NCBI GenBank assembly: GCA_965262455.1 | Contig: CBDHFH010000003.1 | Location: 186,001-250,000 of the forward strand | Reading direction: 5' to 3' | Origin: UBA1858 sp965262455 | GTDB taxonomy: Bacteria; Pseudomonadota; Gammaproteobacteria; UBA4575 | Length of the DNA: 64,000 bases | In this document: positions 18,501 to 27,747 of the stretch, piece by piece | Layout of the letters: each line of letters begins with the position of its first letter | Numbering within the stretch: position 1 is the stretch's first letter | The notes under the pieces: generated by a model | Told to the model about the DNA's origin: nothing | Databases searched by the model: none | The model's input: only the letters and a program-made list of their open reading frames with translations | Made by a program: the position numbers and the translations under genes

Positions 18501-21500
18501 AAATAATTTAATTTTATGTGCACGCGAATGTTTAATTGCAATATCAATGGATGGAATCTCAGGGTTTGAATTCTCCACAGGCAATAGCCATTCAACCTCA
18601 TTATTAGTTTTATCCAGCCATTGCTTGTTATAACTATGCATTGTGTTAGTGCTGGTATTGATAACTGGCTGCGCGTCATCTAATTGAACATTTAGCTTTT
18701 TATGTATTGTCGTAATGGCCTTATTTGCCAAACTATCAACGACTTGTTTTTGCTTATGACGCGTTATCTCCACACCTTCAATAGACACTTCAACTCTTCT
18801 ATTCAAAGCACGGCCATTGGCGGTTGAGTTATTGGCTACCGGCATGCTGTCCCCTTTACCTATTATTTCAATCACACTATTGTCCAATGACAATTTATGT
18901 TGCATGTAATCCGCAACGGCATCTGCACGCGCTAGTGAAAGCGCCCGGTTATTTGCAAACAATGTCTGGCTACTTGAAGATATAGGGAGATTATCTGTGT
19001 GTCCTATGACAGTTACATGCTGAATGTTGGTGCTGGCTAATTTTTCAATTAAATTATCTAATTCACGTTTCCCATCAACACTTAATTGTGCCGACAAGCT
19101 ATTAAAGTTAGAGCGGAATATTTGTTTAATAGTGTGTGATTTTTCGCGCTGGAAAAATAGTCGACTCTCAACAGGCTGCATGCGCAGGTTTTTTTGCTCA
19201 CCCATGTCATAGGTGATAAAGACTTGGCTCGCTATCTCACCTTGTGTCTGCGGTACCCCTTTTGCTGCAAACTCCAATACATGCTTATTTTGATTCGCTA
19301 GTTGTTGCCCAAGCTTATAAGTTAACGTGCCGTACATGTCACTAGGGTCAACTGTTTTGTGCTTGTTTAAATGTGTACTTCCTGGGAGATACTCTATGCC
19401 AGCAGGCAATACGACACTTACACGTATATTTTCTAACGCATCAAACTCACCTTGCATATTGAGAACATAATTGAGTTGCTCATCATTAACATGACTTTCA
19501 AAATGAGTGAGAATTTCGCGCTGTTCAGCATGTTTATTTTTCAAGAAGAAATTTGCACGCCACAGCAATCCCGGCGCGATATCAACAAACTGAGAATATT
19601 TAGATCCAGCCGTGCGTGTATTTTTCACACATTCATGGACTTCAAGATGGTCAGGTATACTGCCTGGGTCAATTTGTACCACATGTGTGCCAGGCTCAAT
19701 CCCCTCAAAATGGTACATGCCACGATCATCAGTTAGCACATAGCGACCATCTTCTAAATATAATCGAACGCCCTCAACACCATGCTTTTCTATATCAGTA
19801 TTGATACTTAATAATCCGTTAGCGCCGAGCTGGTTATTAATAACCATTTGCGTAGTAGCATTATGCTTATCATCAATCTCAAATCTATTACTGACATGAT
19901 TGGATGATTTATTTGCTGTTGCAATTGCATCAATATCTACCCTGACTGCTAATTCAAACGTACCTGCAAGGTTAGTGTTTGGCTTAGTTCTAAACTGAAG
20001 TATTCGAGGCTGATTAACCTCCATTGTATAACGCAGCTCATTATTGTTTATATTGGGTTCTGTATAACGATGTTCATCAAGGTAAGTTGATGCTGGTATA
20101 TAACTGAGTAATGTAGGCAAACTGACATACAGATTCATTGGCTGATTCATTTGCCCCCTGGGTGTTAACAATACCTGATGGACTAAATCGTCACCCTGTA
20201 ATTCACTTGTGATGCTATAAGCTAACTCAACATCATTAATTATTTGCTCTTCAGCACATGCATTTTGCAGCACCGATCCAATTAAGAAGCTGCGCGTTGA
20301 TAACAAATCATCTTTTACTCGTACAGCCGCTTCAGCAATATTCGATGTTTCACCTGAGCCATCTCTTGCGTAGGCAGAATTGATGGCAGACCCAAAATCT
20401 GCACCAGCACTTACTTCCACCACATACTTAATTGTGGTTATGCTTGCAGCTGGCAAGTCACCTAACTGTAATGATAGTGTTCCTGCATCATCTGAAATGC
20501 TGATAGCATTTGAATACTCTCCATTAATTTGCAGAGAACTTTCTTGATAACGGAAGCCTGTTGGCAGCTCATCAAATACTATCGTGTTGATAGCTGCATC
20601 TAATGGTCTGTTGTTTTGTACTGTCACTTCATACTGTAAATAATCACCAATCGCGACCTCAGATTTTGATGCTTTCTTGGTGACAAACAACACATCCGCA
20701 ATAGGATCAATGGGTATATCGACATTCAATGGTGGACCCACCACTAATGTAAACTCGCGCATGAATGAAGCATCAGCATCAAGTGCAAACGGCGCGCCTG
20801 ATAACGTTTGTAACTGAGTAATGCTCACTGTTGATGGCACCTGATAATTCGGTGCAATAATTTCAATCCGGTACGTGCCGGGAGCGACGGATGGGAAGCG
20901 ATATTCGCCCGCACCAAAATTATATATTGTGCCGCCCACGTCTGTGACGGTAGAACCTGTTACCACTGTTGATGGGAAACTACTGATTAAATCATCCCCA
21001 AACACACTTGCGGGCAGATTTGTTGATGTATCTATCAAGGTAACACTAACACCATTAATAGGTGCGCCAGTGACGCTATCAAATACAATACCAAACGGAT
21101 CTACCAGTACCGTGGTACTGACAACATCTGTGACATCAAAAATATCTGTATAACTGACTTGTATGATTTCATTTGTGCGTACAGCCAGCACGCAATCATT
21201 TGGCACCATGGGAGTGGTGACTGATTGAATAAAGCCAACAAATATTCCTGTGTTTACATCTGTTTCTGTCAGCTGTAGAAATTCCTGGTCACCTAATTCT
21301 GTGGAACGTATCGTGACGCTTAAAGTATCTCGTACTGCACTATCTATATTCCGATTGGCATCGATAACCTGAATAAAAATTGGTTCACCCTGATGGTAGC
21401 TAGCGGCAGGCGCAAGATCCATTGGCAGTGACACATCCAAGGTACCCAAGCCTAAGTAAGTTGGATTAGGCAAGTTATTAAATGGTCCTGAAGGTCCTGA

Positions 21501-21851
21501 CGTACTACATCCACTCGGTGAAGCAATGGTTGGTGTTGAGCCAGTCGCAGACGGTGAATACTGTAAAAAAGAAATTGCTGCCGGACTTAAAATAACGCTG
21601 GTAGTGATATCCACTTGATTGGATAAACGCACTTGTGGTGCACCTGAAATATCAAAACTAGCATTGGCAGTGTTGGAAATGATTGTGCCTGGCGGAACTG
21701 CATGGGCATGAGTAGACATCAACAATAGCAATGCCGCGCAGAAAATATAATTCAATTTTCCACCCATCATCATTGCTAGTGCATGCACTCGCAATACAAT
21801 TCCATCTATAGCAAACAGATGGTCAAAGATACTTTGCGCAATCCTTCGCAT
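15528..21851 (-). CDS. Giant DUF11/OmpA/beta-barrel surface protein
   Basis: 2107 residues. A signal peptide ends near AHAHA (residue about 51; an internal ATG at about 21773 gives a more normal signal length, and neither start has a good RBS). Then come an N-terminal domain shared with the neighbouring genes (PPGTIISNTANASFDI), a DUF11 domain near 384-510, a carboxypeptidase-regulatory/SdrD-B-like fold near 690-730, another DUF11-like domain near 790-865, an OmpA peptidoglycan-binding domain near 920-1025 (GHTDNLP, NNRALSLARADAV, NRRVEVSI), a Big-like domain near 1187-1250 and a long beta-strand-rich C-terminal part (about 1300-2107) ending in MRFKFD, which reads like an outer-membrane barrel. 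Probably the anchor of the operon's products. Last gene of the operon. Confidence 0.85.
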   Translation of the reverse strand: MRRIAQSIFDHLFAIDGIVLRVHALAMMMGGKLNYIFCAALLLLMSTHAHAVPPGTIISNTANASFDISGAPQVRLSNQVDITTSVILSPAAISFLQYSPSATGSTPTIASPSGCSTSGPSGPFNNLPNPTYLGLGTLDVSLPMDLAPAASYHQGEPIFIQVIDANRNIDSAVRDTLSVTIRSTELGDQEFLQLTETDVNTGIFVGFIQSVTTPMVPNDCVLAVRTNEIIQVSYTDIFDVTDVVSTTVLVDPFGIVFDSVTGAPINGVSVTLIDTSTNLPASVFGDDLISSFPSTVVTGSTVTDVGGTIYNFGAGEYRFPSVAPGTYRIEIIAPNYQVPSTVSITQLQTLSGAPFALDADASFMREFTLVVGPPLNVDIPIDPIADVLFVTKKASKSEVAIGDYLQYEVTVQNNRPLDAAINTIVFDELPTGFRYQESSLQINGEYSNAISISDDAGTLSLQLGDLPAASITTIKYVVEVSAGADFGSAINSAYARDGSGETSNIAEAAVRVKDDLLSTRSFLIGSVLQNACAEEQIINDVELAYSITSELQGDDLVHQVLLTPRGQMNQPMNLYVSLPTLLSYIPASTYLDEHRYTEPNINNNELRYTMEVNQPRILQFRTKPNTNLAGTFELAVRVDIDAIATANKSSNHVSNRFEIDDKHNATTQMVINNQLGANGLLSINTDIEKHGVEGVRLYLEDGRYVLTDDRGMYHFEGIEPGTHVVQIDPGSIPDHLEVHECVKNTRTAGSKYSQFVDIAPGLLWRANFFLKNKHAEQREILTHFESHVNDEQLNYVLNMQGEFDALENIRVSVVLPAGIEYLPGSTHLNKHKTVDPSDMYGTLTYKLGQQLANQNKHVLEFAAKGVPQTQGEIASQVFITYDMGEQKNLRMQPVESRLFFQREKSHTIKQIFRSNFNSLSAQLSVDGKRELDNLIEKLASTNIQHVTVIGHTDNLPISSSSQTLFANNRALSLARADAVADYMQHKLSLDNSVIEIIGKGDSMPVANNSTANGRALNRRVEVSIEGVEITRHKQKQVVDSLANKAITTIHKKLNVQLDDAQPVINTSTNTMHSYNKQWLDKTNNEVEWLLPVENSNPEIPSIDIAIKHSRAHKIKLFLNDVEVSPLNLDKKIVSTDGEKIIARWRGVDVEEGDNQLQAIIYDANEKELQRISKHVHLSGQPVEAIIQPQHSQLIADGRSPIIIAVKLLDKWGHPARPGVVGEYQLSPEYQDAALADELEKRPLTGLAKGKTRYKIETNGIAYIRLEPSTRSGKVKLDFNFIDERQQTLTAWLSAQQEEWILVGLAEGMAGYNNVSGNQKALDEHQHEENLYEDGRLAFYGKGKVKGKWLLTLAYDSERKERNSSERLFQTIDPDEYYTLYGDATEQQFDAASARKLYVKIEKQQFYALFGDFDSDLTTTELSRYSRSMTGIKSEYESDNIGVNAFAADTDQIFVRDEIQGNGTSGLYRLSNGNIIINSEKIRLETRDRFRPQQIIEQQELNQFVDYSIDTVNGTLFFKQPIQSRDQNLNPIYIVADYEVSGANDRQVTAGGRAAIFSEDKKSQLGVSAVTQGDTQTKGHLVGLDAEYKLTAQTTLQVEAATSKTKTNDNSDNGSAYLAELEHRSLRTDANVYFRRQSGSFGLEQQSANNNGSKRYGLDARYKLTDTLNVNSEAYRDEVLSENNKRTVVAGEVEKVAQQYQLATGLRYAKDKLSDQDNNTSVQATGRASRYLFNSRVQLRAATEVELSNDNSVDYPTRLLGGVDYKLNEVTELFAEHEYTQGEDQDTNTSRIGTRLTPWSEATINTSVEQQSSEQGARTFSNLGLIQGWQVNDKLRLDFSLDRSDTLRDPGGEPLNENVPLSSGTVSDDFTAGSVGANYTQTTWSAATRAEYRTSDADIQRSMFIGFYREESTGFGMSFDMQAFETDARSGNDSAQLDISYGVAYRPDFSPWTVLNRMDLTYDKTTGDDSRVRSRKVVNNLNLNYTIDKQQQFATHWGVKYNLDNIDGEEYDGFTQLLGFQYIYDLHERLDLSLHGDILYSSNSDNYRYSLGPSLGVNVYKNLWLSIGYNIDGFEDEDFSQSEYTANGPFVKMRFKFDKHSLSNLLKK

Positions 21852-21857
21852 CAGTAT

Positions 21858-21885
21858 TGCACGCGAGTATTTCTACCCGCGTGCA
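21858..21885. other. Intercistronic hairpin before the giant surface-protein gene
   Basis: GCACGCG (21859-21865) pairs with CGCGTGC (21878-21884), extended by one T-A pair, around a 12-base loop. No T-run follows on the minus strand, so it is more likely an mRNA-processing or stability hairpin, or a leaky terminator that sets lower expression of the giant gene, than a full terminator. Confidence 0.45.
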
Positions 21886-21908
21886 CTTCCTGACAGTGTT
21901 AGATCAAA

Positions 21909-23027
21909 TTAATTGATCTGTACATATACCTGCACGGTGCATGCACCGCCGGCAAGTATTGAAGTCACTGCAATCGACAAGTTTGGACTTGCAAACGTGG
22001 GGGTCGCACCCGCACAACCAGTCACATCAACTGTTCCCGGGGTGATTCCACCTGTACCAGGGAATGGAAAGCTCAAATTTGTAGTATCAAGCGGATCCGT
22101 GATTGTGATATTGGTTGCATCTTGTGAACCAGTATTGCTAATCGTAAAGGTGTAACGCACAGTTGCACCCGGAATTGCCTTAGCCGTAGGGAATGTTCCA
22201 CCCAGCCCATCGGCTTCAACACGTGATGCTTTTGATACTGTAAGCGTGGTTGCGATCACCACATAAGTACCTGTGTCTGAATGCTCACCATCAGTGATAA
22301 GGTCAGTTGACGCGGCACCCACCGGATCGGCAAATACATTTTGAGCAGCACCACCCTGCACATCATTGCCAGTATCTTGTGTCGATACTGCACCCTGTGA
22401 ACCTGGTGTTCCGCTATCACGTGCAGTTGCAATCAAACTAATATTAGATGTCTGCCCATTGGTTTGTGTAGCGGCAATGGATCCAACAACAAAGATTGTT
22501 GCAGTGTTGTTACCTGGCACGGTGTCATCAGCACTCAATTCATCAATGAAGGTAACTACTGTATCGCCAGCATCAAATATCCCGTCACCATCATCTAAAT
22601 AGAATGTCACAGCTGTAGGATCAAAGTCATCACCCACCGCATCATTTTCTATTGATAAGCCAAAATCTTGCGTGGCGTTACCTTCGTTAGTGACTAGGAA
22701 TTCAAGCACTGCAGGCGGATTAGGCACAGGTGTAACACCATCCTGACCGGCGGCCACTTGAACATTAGCTGCATCTTGCCATGCAACGTTGACATCAATT
22801 TTATTATCTACCGTAAATACGGTGGCATCACCGGCTGTTCCGGTGGATGGGTCATCAGAACTCACTGCAGCTTGCGGCACACCTCCGACTGAAAAGTTAA
22901 CAGTGGCCTGGTTACTGACAGGCGTGCCCGCCGCAGTCCCTACCGCATGAACCTGTGAAGCAAAAGCAATCATTAAGACGATGCTTAATAACGTTTGCCA
23001 AATATATTTAACATTGAAATTATCCAT
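21909..23027 (-). CDS. Secreted DUF11-domain protein
   Basis: 372 residues with a signal peptide ending at SQVHA-VGTAAG near residue 28. The N-terminal block (GTPVSNQATVNFSVGG, then VDNKIDVNVAWQDAANV) is shared with the 336-residue neighbour and in part with the giant protein. The middle contains DDGDGIFDAGDT, a Ca-binding-like acidic loop. A C-terminal DUF11 domain starts near residue 260 (LTVSKASRV, then TVRYTFTISNTGSQDATNITITDPL) and ends in VYVQIN. No sortase signal or membrane anchor. Likely an exported adhesin-like or structural protein. Confidence 0.8.
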   Translation of the reverse strand: MDNFNVKYIWQTLLSIVLMIAFASQVHAVGTAAGTPVSNQATVNFSVGGVPQAAVSSDDPSTGTAGDATVFTVDNKIDVNVAWQDAANVQVAAGQDGVTPVPNPPAVLEFLVTNEGNATQDFGLSIENDAVGDDFDPTAVTFYLDDGDGIFDAGDTVVTFIDELSADDTVPGNNTATIFVVGSIAATQTNGQTSNISLIATARDSGTPGSQGAVSTQDTGNDVQGGAAQNVFADPVGAASTDLITDGEHSDTGTYVVIATTLTVSKASRVEADGLGGTFPTAKAIPGATVRYTFTISNTGSQDATNITITDPLDTTNLSFPFPGTGGITPGTVDVTGCAGATPTFASPNLSIAVTSILAGGACTVQVYVQIN

Positions 23028-23063
23028 AACATGTACTCCTTGTACTAAACTCCTGGATAGTAA

Positions 23064-23567
23064 TTATTTAAGAACCACTCTAAACTCGATCTCGCCTTCA
23101 TCACCTGGTTGCAATTCACCTTGGTAGGTCCAGCGAATATCGGTATAGTCTTTTGCTTCAGCCATACGTGTTATTCCATTTGCATCAATTACTTTAAGTT
23201 GATCAGGCGTATGGAATGAAAGGCCACCATCGACAGAAAATACTGTTTGAGTATTTTCTCCAAGCGCACTATTAATCTTGTAAATCGTGTGCTCAGGAAT
23301 CGGGTTGGTAATTACAATGTCTGCAGCAGGTTGATTGCCATTGTGTTTGAAACGCGTTGTATAAATCACTTCGCTACCTGGCGTGACTTTTTCAGCAGGA
23401 ACGCGCTTAACGACTTTATTGCCTTGTTCATCTAGCATGACAACTTCTAGCTCTACAATTGAACTTAGCTCAATGGCGTTAGTTGAATTAGCGCTACTCA
23501 AAGTCAGTAGCGCAGTGACTAAGAACACATAAAGTGTTTGAGTCATTGTCAGGAAGTATTTACTCAT
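23064..23567 (-). CDS. Small secreted DUF11-like protein
   Basis: 167 residues: signal peptide to about residue 31 (LLTLSSANSTNA), then a single DUF11-like immunoglobulin fold beginning VELEVVMLDEQGNKVVKRVPAEKVTPGSE is the start, followed by VIYTTRFKHNGNQPAADIVITNPIPEHT and ending DEGEIEFRVVLK. It differs from its neighbours in lacking the N-terminal block GTS.TN.V.VNF. Single-domain DUF11 proteins of this type recur in such operons and might cap or chaperone the larger proteins; that is inference. Confidence 0.75.
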   Translation of the reverse strand: MSKYFLTMTQTLYVFLVTALLTLSSANSTNAIELSSIVELEVVMLDEQGNKVVKRVPAEKVTPGSEVIYTTRFKHNGNQPAADIVITNPIPEHTIYKINSALGENTQTVFSVDGGLSFHTPDQLKVIDANGITRMAEAKDYTDIRWTYQGELQPGDEGEIEFRVVLK

Positions 23568-23586
23568 TATGTTCTCCTTAGTTGAG

Positions 23587-24597
23587 TTAATTGATGGTTA
23601 CATCAAAAGATATAAAATGAGTCACTGCCGTTGAGATATTCCCCAAGTTGACAGTGACGGTATTAGCAGAGAAATTCCCTGCATCCGCGTCAACACCACT
23701 GTCAGTCAGTGAAGTACTGTCTAAATCAATACTTTCATTGACATAAGTAGTGTTAACTGGGATTGGGTCGGTGATGACTAGATTGTTAATAGTCCCTACA
23801 CCTGATACATCGACTTGCAATGTGTATCGAATTGTTGCGCCAGGAATTGGTGTGCAAGGTGCAATTGAGCACCCAACACCATCATTAATTACCTGAGCAG
23901 ATTTGAGAATGCTGACATCTATTGGTGTGTTATCGACTTGGTAGACACCCGTCGCCAAGTCAGTCGCTTGTGTTGTTCCAACAACTGCATCTAACCCACC
24001 ATCACCCAAACCATTTAAGTTTGTTCCACTGGTGGCTCCGGCGGCACCGGCTGTAAGTGAGTTGGCTGTTACTTCACTCACTCCTGTATCACCAACCATT
24101 ACTCCCACAGGTATATCGCTGACTAAAAATATAACTTGCCTGTCAACGCCATTAGCATCTAATACAGGGTCATTTGTTGATGGAACATACAAGGCATCTA
24201 TAGCAACACCATCAAATACACCATTAGCATTGCTGTCTAAATATATATTTCCATTGAACGGATCAAACTCATCGCTAACAATTGGTGAGTTATTTAATTG
24301 CAGCGCAAACGATTCAATACCGTTACCCGTGTTGGTTAACAGATAAGTTTGAACTTGTTGCGTCGCTGCAGGCGATACAATAATATTCGCTGCATCTTGC
24401 CAAGTGACATCAACATCTATTACTTCCTGTACCTGGAATACGTCGGTGCTGAATGCTACGCCTGCCGTTGCACCTACATTGAAGTTCACTGTGACTGTAT
24501 TTGTTATGCTAGTGCCTGCAGGCACGCCAACGGCTCGCGCTTCATAGGCAAATAAGTATGCAAGCAATACAAGGCAATATGTCCATCGAATGCTCAT
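23587..24597 (-). CDS. Secreted DUF11-domain protein
   Basis: 336 residues with a signal peptide ending EARA-VGVPAG near residue 22. It shares the block GTSITNTVTVNFNVG and IDVDVTWQDAANIIVSP with the 372-residue protein, has an acidic loop DSNANGVFDG in the middle, and a C-terminal DUF11 domain from about residue 228 (VSILKSAQVINDG, IPGATIRYTLQVD, ITDPIPVNTTYV) ending FDVTIN. Overlaps the stop of the upstream 800-residue gene by four bases (ATGA), so the genes are translationally coupled. Confidence 0.8.
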   Translation of the reverse strand: MSIRWTYCLVLLAYLFAYEARAVGVPAGTSITNTVTVNFNVGATAGVAFSTDVFQVQEVIDVDVTWQDAANIIVSPAATQQVQTYLLTNTGNGIESFALQLNNSPIVSDEFDPFNGNIYLDSNANGVFDGVAIDALYVPSTNDPVLDANGVDRQVIFLVSDIPVGVMVGDTGVSEVTANSLTAGAAGATSGTNLNGLGDGGLDAVVGTTQATDLATGVYQVDNTPIDVSILKSAQVINDGVGCSIAPCTPIPGATIRYTLQVDVSGVGTINNLVITDPIPVNTTYVNESIDLDSTSLTDSGVDADAGNFSANTVTVNLGNISTAVTHFISFDVTIN

Positions 24598-26996
24598 TGC
24601 ACTTGCACCCTAAATAACAATTCAAACCCAGCAGGTGTTGCACCGCTGGCTGCATTGAATGAACCACTAGGTCGAACACGCACACTGGTGACAGCACTAT
24701 CATAGCCATTGCCATCAGGTGTCAGCGTGGCACCATAGATATACGTCGGCCCGGCACTTTTAGAATATTCAACATGTGCTGCATAGTTGAATGCCAAACC
24801 ACTAGCTACAGTACCAACAGGCGAATCAGTAAACTGAATTGGATCAGCCCCTTGGGCACAGGGGTCAGCCACACACAAGCTAGTAGTATCCGGAATATGA
24901 TCCACGACAGTGACATTATTGTCGGTTGCACCATCGCCCTGATTTGTTGCTGTTAAGCGATATACAACTATGGCTCCAGGAATTGCCTTTGCAATGGGTG
25001 AAACATTACCCAAACCATCACTAATAACTTGCGAGGTTTTGAGTAAAATGACATCCGGCGTGCCACCGACATACAAACTTGCTGCGTTATTGTCTGCAAC
25101 GAATCCTTCAGTTCCTTCATCCGCACTAACGACGAAAGTCCAATTACCCACATTTGCTGCGACAGGTATCGTATAACTATACTGATAGATTTTTGTTGCT
25201 GCGTTTGAGTCAAATACCTCTGACATACCTGCAGCCGTTACGACCGCACTGCCTGTTGCGTCATTAATACTTATTTGTGCAGCACTTATGTCATAACTAC
25301 CAAATGGATCGCTGACTGTTGAGCGTACGTAAACTGTATCGCCAGGTAATATCGAATAAATAATTGACCCTGCCGGGTATGGAGCATCATAGAACGCCAC
25401 ACTGTCGACATTGATGACGGTTTCTGAGGTAAGTTCGACACGCGAATTATTTCCACCACTTTCAGGGAACACACGAAAAGCAGCATTACCCGACACAGGT
25501 GTGACATTGGTAACTGTCAAACTAATAGTTGATAACGCAGGTAAATTTATGTCCGCTGCAATTGGAATAGAAAACGTATAGGGGCTAGGTGTACCATTTA
25601 AGGATAAATTTCTAGTGTGTGTTCCTATCACACCCAGTGAAGTAGCTAATGTGACTTGAACGCTACGTGAAACAGATGAGCCACTTGTCCCACCTTTACG
25701 CAGAATCAATTCAACAGGAATTGTTCCGCTGTCACCATCAATGGTTAATGCGCTTTGTGTTTGCGGAGACAGTACCCATGTTTCAGACAGTTCTATATTT
25801 TTTCTTATGCGAATATTTGATTGCGCGGTTATGGGAGGTGTCCTAGATAAATCAGGATCACTATCAACGCCTGTATCAGAATATAAATAAATGGGTTTAT
25901 TGCCTGCAGTGATAGCTGGATTACCAATCACACTTGCAACGTCTGTCGATACGTTATTGCTGGTGTTAGCATCGGCAAGAAAACCAGTCACGCTTGCAGT
26001 ATTGGACACACTTGGCACTGCGGCAGCGCCAACTAAAACATCTAGCGAAATATCAGCAAGACTGTTTCCGGCCGCTAATGGTCCGGCATGTGTGCAGGTA
26101 ATGTCTTGCAATACTGCACCGCATGTCCATCCACTACCACTGGCTGCCAAATAAGTGAGTCCAGCTGCCAGCGTGTCTGAGACTGTTATTGGACCGGGTT
26201 CATCACTCGCACCGGTTATGTTCTCAACAGACAATGTGTAACTTGCAGTATCTCCTTGATTGAATACACCGCTATGTGATTTGCTAAGCGCAAGATCTGA
26301 CTCTGGGTAGGTGAAATTAATATCGTGCAGTGCAATCCACTGAAACGCGGTCGTTTGATTACGATAGATGACTCTTACTTGTGTAATTCCGCTGTTGGTA
26401 AAACTAAACGTCGCTGTACCATTCGCGCTTGAAACAGACCCTGAAGTACCAGTGACAGTATTAATGCCATCTGATGTATTGGCGGAGTTAGTTACTATTG
26501 AAGTGGGGTTGAAATAATTCACTCCGTCGACCGTCGCGGTGACTTCAACTACATCAACCCAACTGCCAAGATCCAAATCAAAAATGCTAAAACTGACATC
26601 ACTCACTCCGCCGGGGTGAGTGAAATCTATGAGAATGGGAATCTGTTGAGAACTAACACTGGGATAATCGACATTAATCTCCAATGAGTTTTGAACCGGA
26701 GATAAGCCGCCGGTTAAATCCGTGGTGATAAATGGACTACCATTCGCCAAACCACTGGTATCTCCCGGGGGGGTGTCGCTAGGCCCATTCAGACTGATCA
26801 CGACATTGCCAGGACCAATCGTGTAACTTTGCGCAGTCGAGCCAGCCGGCCATGTCAGTACATCCCAGTCTAGCTGCGTGGCCACATCTGCCCAAGTCAT
26901 TTGACAGACACTCAACACAAACAGCAGCCAACTTCGTATGATTAAATGACATACACAGCTGCGGCTATATGGTTTATTGGCTGAACAAATTTTCAA
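24594..26996 (-). CDS. Large secreted multidomain DUF11 protein, first gene of the operon
   Basis: 800 residues with an N-terminal signal anchor (LIIRSWLLFVLSVCQMTWA, to about residue 37). A beta-rich domain about 40-225 (QLDWDVLTWPAGS, FDLDLGSWVDVVEV, WIALHDINF) resembles choice-of-anchor type modules. A DUF11 domain follows near 233-350 (LALSKSHSGVFNQGDTASYT), then an unassigned region of immunoglobulin-like repeats about 360-650, and a final DUF11 domain from about 655 (VILLKTSQVISDG, AIPGAIVVYRLTATNQG) ending LLFRVQVQ. No anchor at the C-terminus. The operon promoter must lie in the 340 bases upstream. Confidence 0.75.
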   Translation of the reverse strand: MKICSANKPYSRSCVCHLIIRSWLLFVLSVCQMTWADVATQLDWDVLTWPAGSTAQSYTIGPGNVVISLNGPSDTPPGDTSGLANGSPFITTDLTGGLSPVQNSLEINVDYPSVSSQQIPILIDFTHPGGVSDVSFSIFDLDLGSWVDVVEVTATVDGVNYFNPTSIVTNSANTSDGINTVTGTSGSVSSANGTATFSFTNSGITQVRVIYRNQTTAFQWIALHDINFTYPESDLALSKSHSGVFNQGDTASYTLSVENITGASDEPGPITVSDTLAAGLTYLAASGSGWTCGAVLQDITCTHAGPLAAGNSLADISLDVLVGAAAVPSVSNTASVTGFLADANTSNNVSTDVASVIGNPAITAGNKPIYLYSDTGVDSDPDLSRTPPITAQSNIRIRKNIELSETWVLSPQTQSALTIDGDSGTIPVELILRKGGTSGSSVSRSVQVTLATSLGVIGTHTRNLSLNGTPSPYTFSIPIAADINLPALSTISLTVTNVTPVSGNAAFRVFPESGGNNSRVELTSETVINVDSVAFYDAPYPAGSIIYSILPGDTVYVRSTVSDPFGSYDISAAQISINDATGSAVVTAAGMSEVFDSNAATKIYQYSYTIPVAANVGNWTFVVSADEGTEGFVADNNAASLYVGGTPDVILLKTSQVISDGLGNVSPIAKAIPGAIVVYRLTATNQGDGATDNNVTVVDHIPDTTSLCVADPCAQGADPIQFTDSPVGTVASGLAFNYAAHVEYSKSAGPTYIYGATLTPDGNGYDSAVTSVRVRPSGSFNAASGATPAGFELLFRVQVQ

Positions 26997-27336
26997 CGTT
27001 TAGCTGCTCCCTAGCGAGTTTTATCTAGTCCTGGTGACAAAAAACTGTCTGGCTATTTTTTATATTAAATTCAGTAAGTTATGTTATTTACGCGCATTAA
27101 GCGCATAATCACATCAATAGCTTAGGGATTGCAGGTATATATAAGGAGAGGATTTCAGCCTAAAAGCGTCAAAATAGCGACGTGATGATACTAAATAGTT
27201 GTTTTTTTGACGTATTTCTCATTGCGTCGAAATCGGGCTCATTTGCCCCTTTCAACTCATTGAATTGGCTTATAAAAATGATTTGATTTAGACACACCCA
27301 ATAGAGCTAAACAGGCTATGATGGCGAAGCCAGAAT
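26997..27336. promoter_or_regulatory. 340-base divergent intergenic region
   Basis: Holds no convincing gene or known RNA motif. It separates the DUF11 operon (left) from the YbaN gene (right) and must carry both promoters. A short palindromic GCGCATTAAGCGC lies near 27091-27103, and TATATATAAGGAGAGG near 27136-27151 looks like an unused RBS-like stretch. I looked for a cyclic-di-GMP riboswitch in either direction and saw none. Confidence 0.35.
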
Positions 27337-27747
27337 TTGACCAAGAATTTCATTTCAAAGCCCGCTATGCAGAATATCGCCACTCGCTATTTGCTTATAT
27401 TCACAGGTTGGGTGGCACTCGTTTTAGGTGTGATTGGTATCGTATTACCCTTGCTGCCTACCACTCCTTTCATACTGTTAGCAGGCGGTTGCTTTGCTAA
27501 GTCATCACCACGTTTTCATCAGTGGCTGCTTAACCATGCATTTTTTGGCGCGATAATTAACAATTATCAAAACAAGCAAGGCTTACCACGCGCAGTCAAA
27601 ATAAGAGCGATTATTTTTATCTGGCTCACGTTAAGCATTTCAATTTATTTTTTATCCATCACTTGGTTGCGCATCAGTATTTTTATACTTGGGTTGATTT
27701 TGACTTTACTGCTGTGGCGTACACCTGAATGCGATCGTGCAAAATAG
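27337..27747 (+). CDS. ybaN: YbaN (DUF454) family inner-membrane protein
   Basis: 136 residues with two N-terminal and two C-terminal hydrophobic segments. The family signature GVIGIVLPLLPTTPFILLAGGCFAKSSPRFHQWLLNH is seen in order: LG.IGI.LPLLPTTPF near residue 35, then CFAKSSPRFH, and a short loop GLPRAVKIRA before the last pair of helices. The role of YbaN is unknown. A start at 27367 (MQNIATRY) would remove ten residues and cannot be excluded. Confidence 0.88.
   Translation: MTKNFISKPAMQNIATRYLLIFTGWVALVLGVIGIVLPLLPTTPFILLAGGCFAKSSPRFHQWLLNHAFFGAIINNYQNKQGLPRAVKIRAIIFIWLTLSISIYFLSITWLRISIFILGLILTLLLWRTPECDRAK

Noticed and set aside
15528..21851. Many open frames on both strands inside the giant surface gene
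   Set aside because: Shadows of the large gene; none has an RBS or recognisable protein.
26997..27336. Cyclic-di-GMP riboswitch upstream of the DUF11 operon
   Set aside because: No conserved GEMM core seen on either strand.
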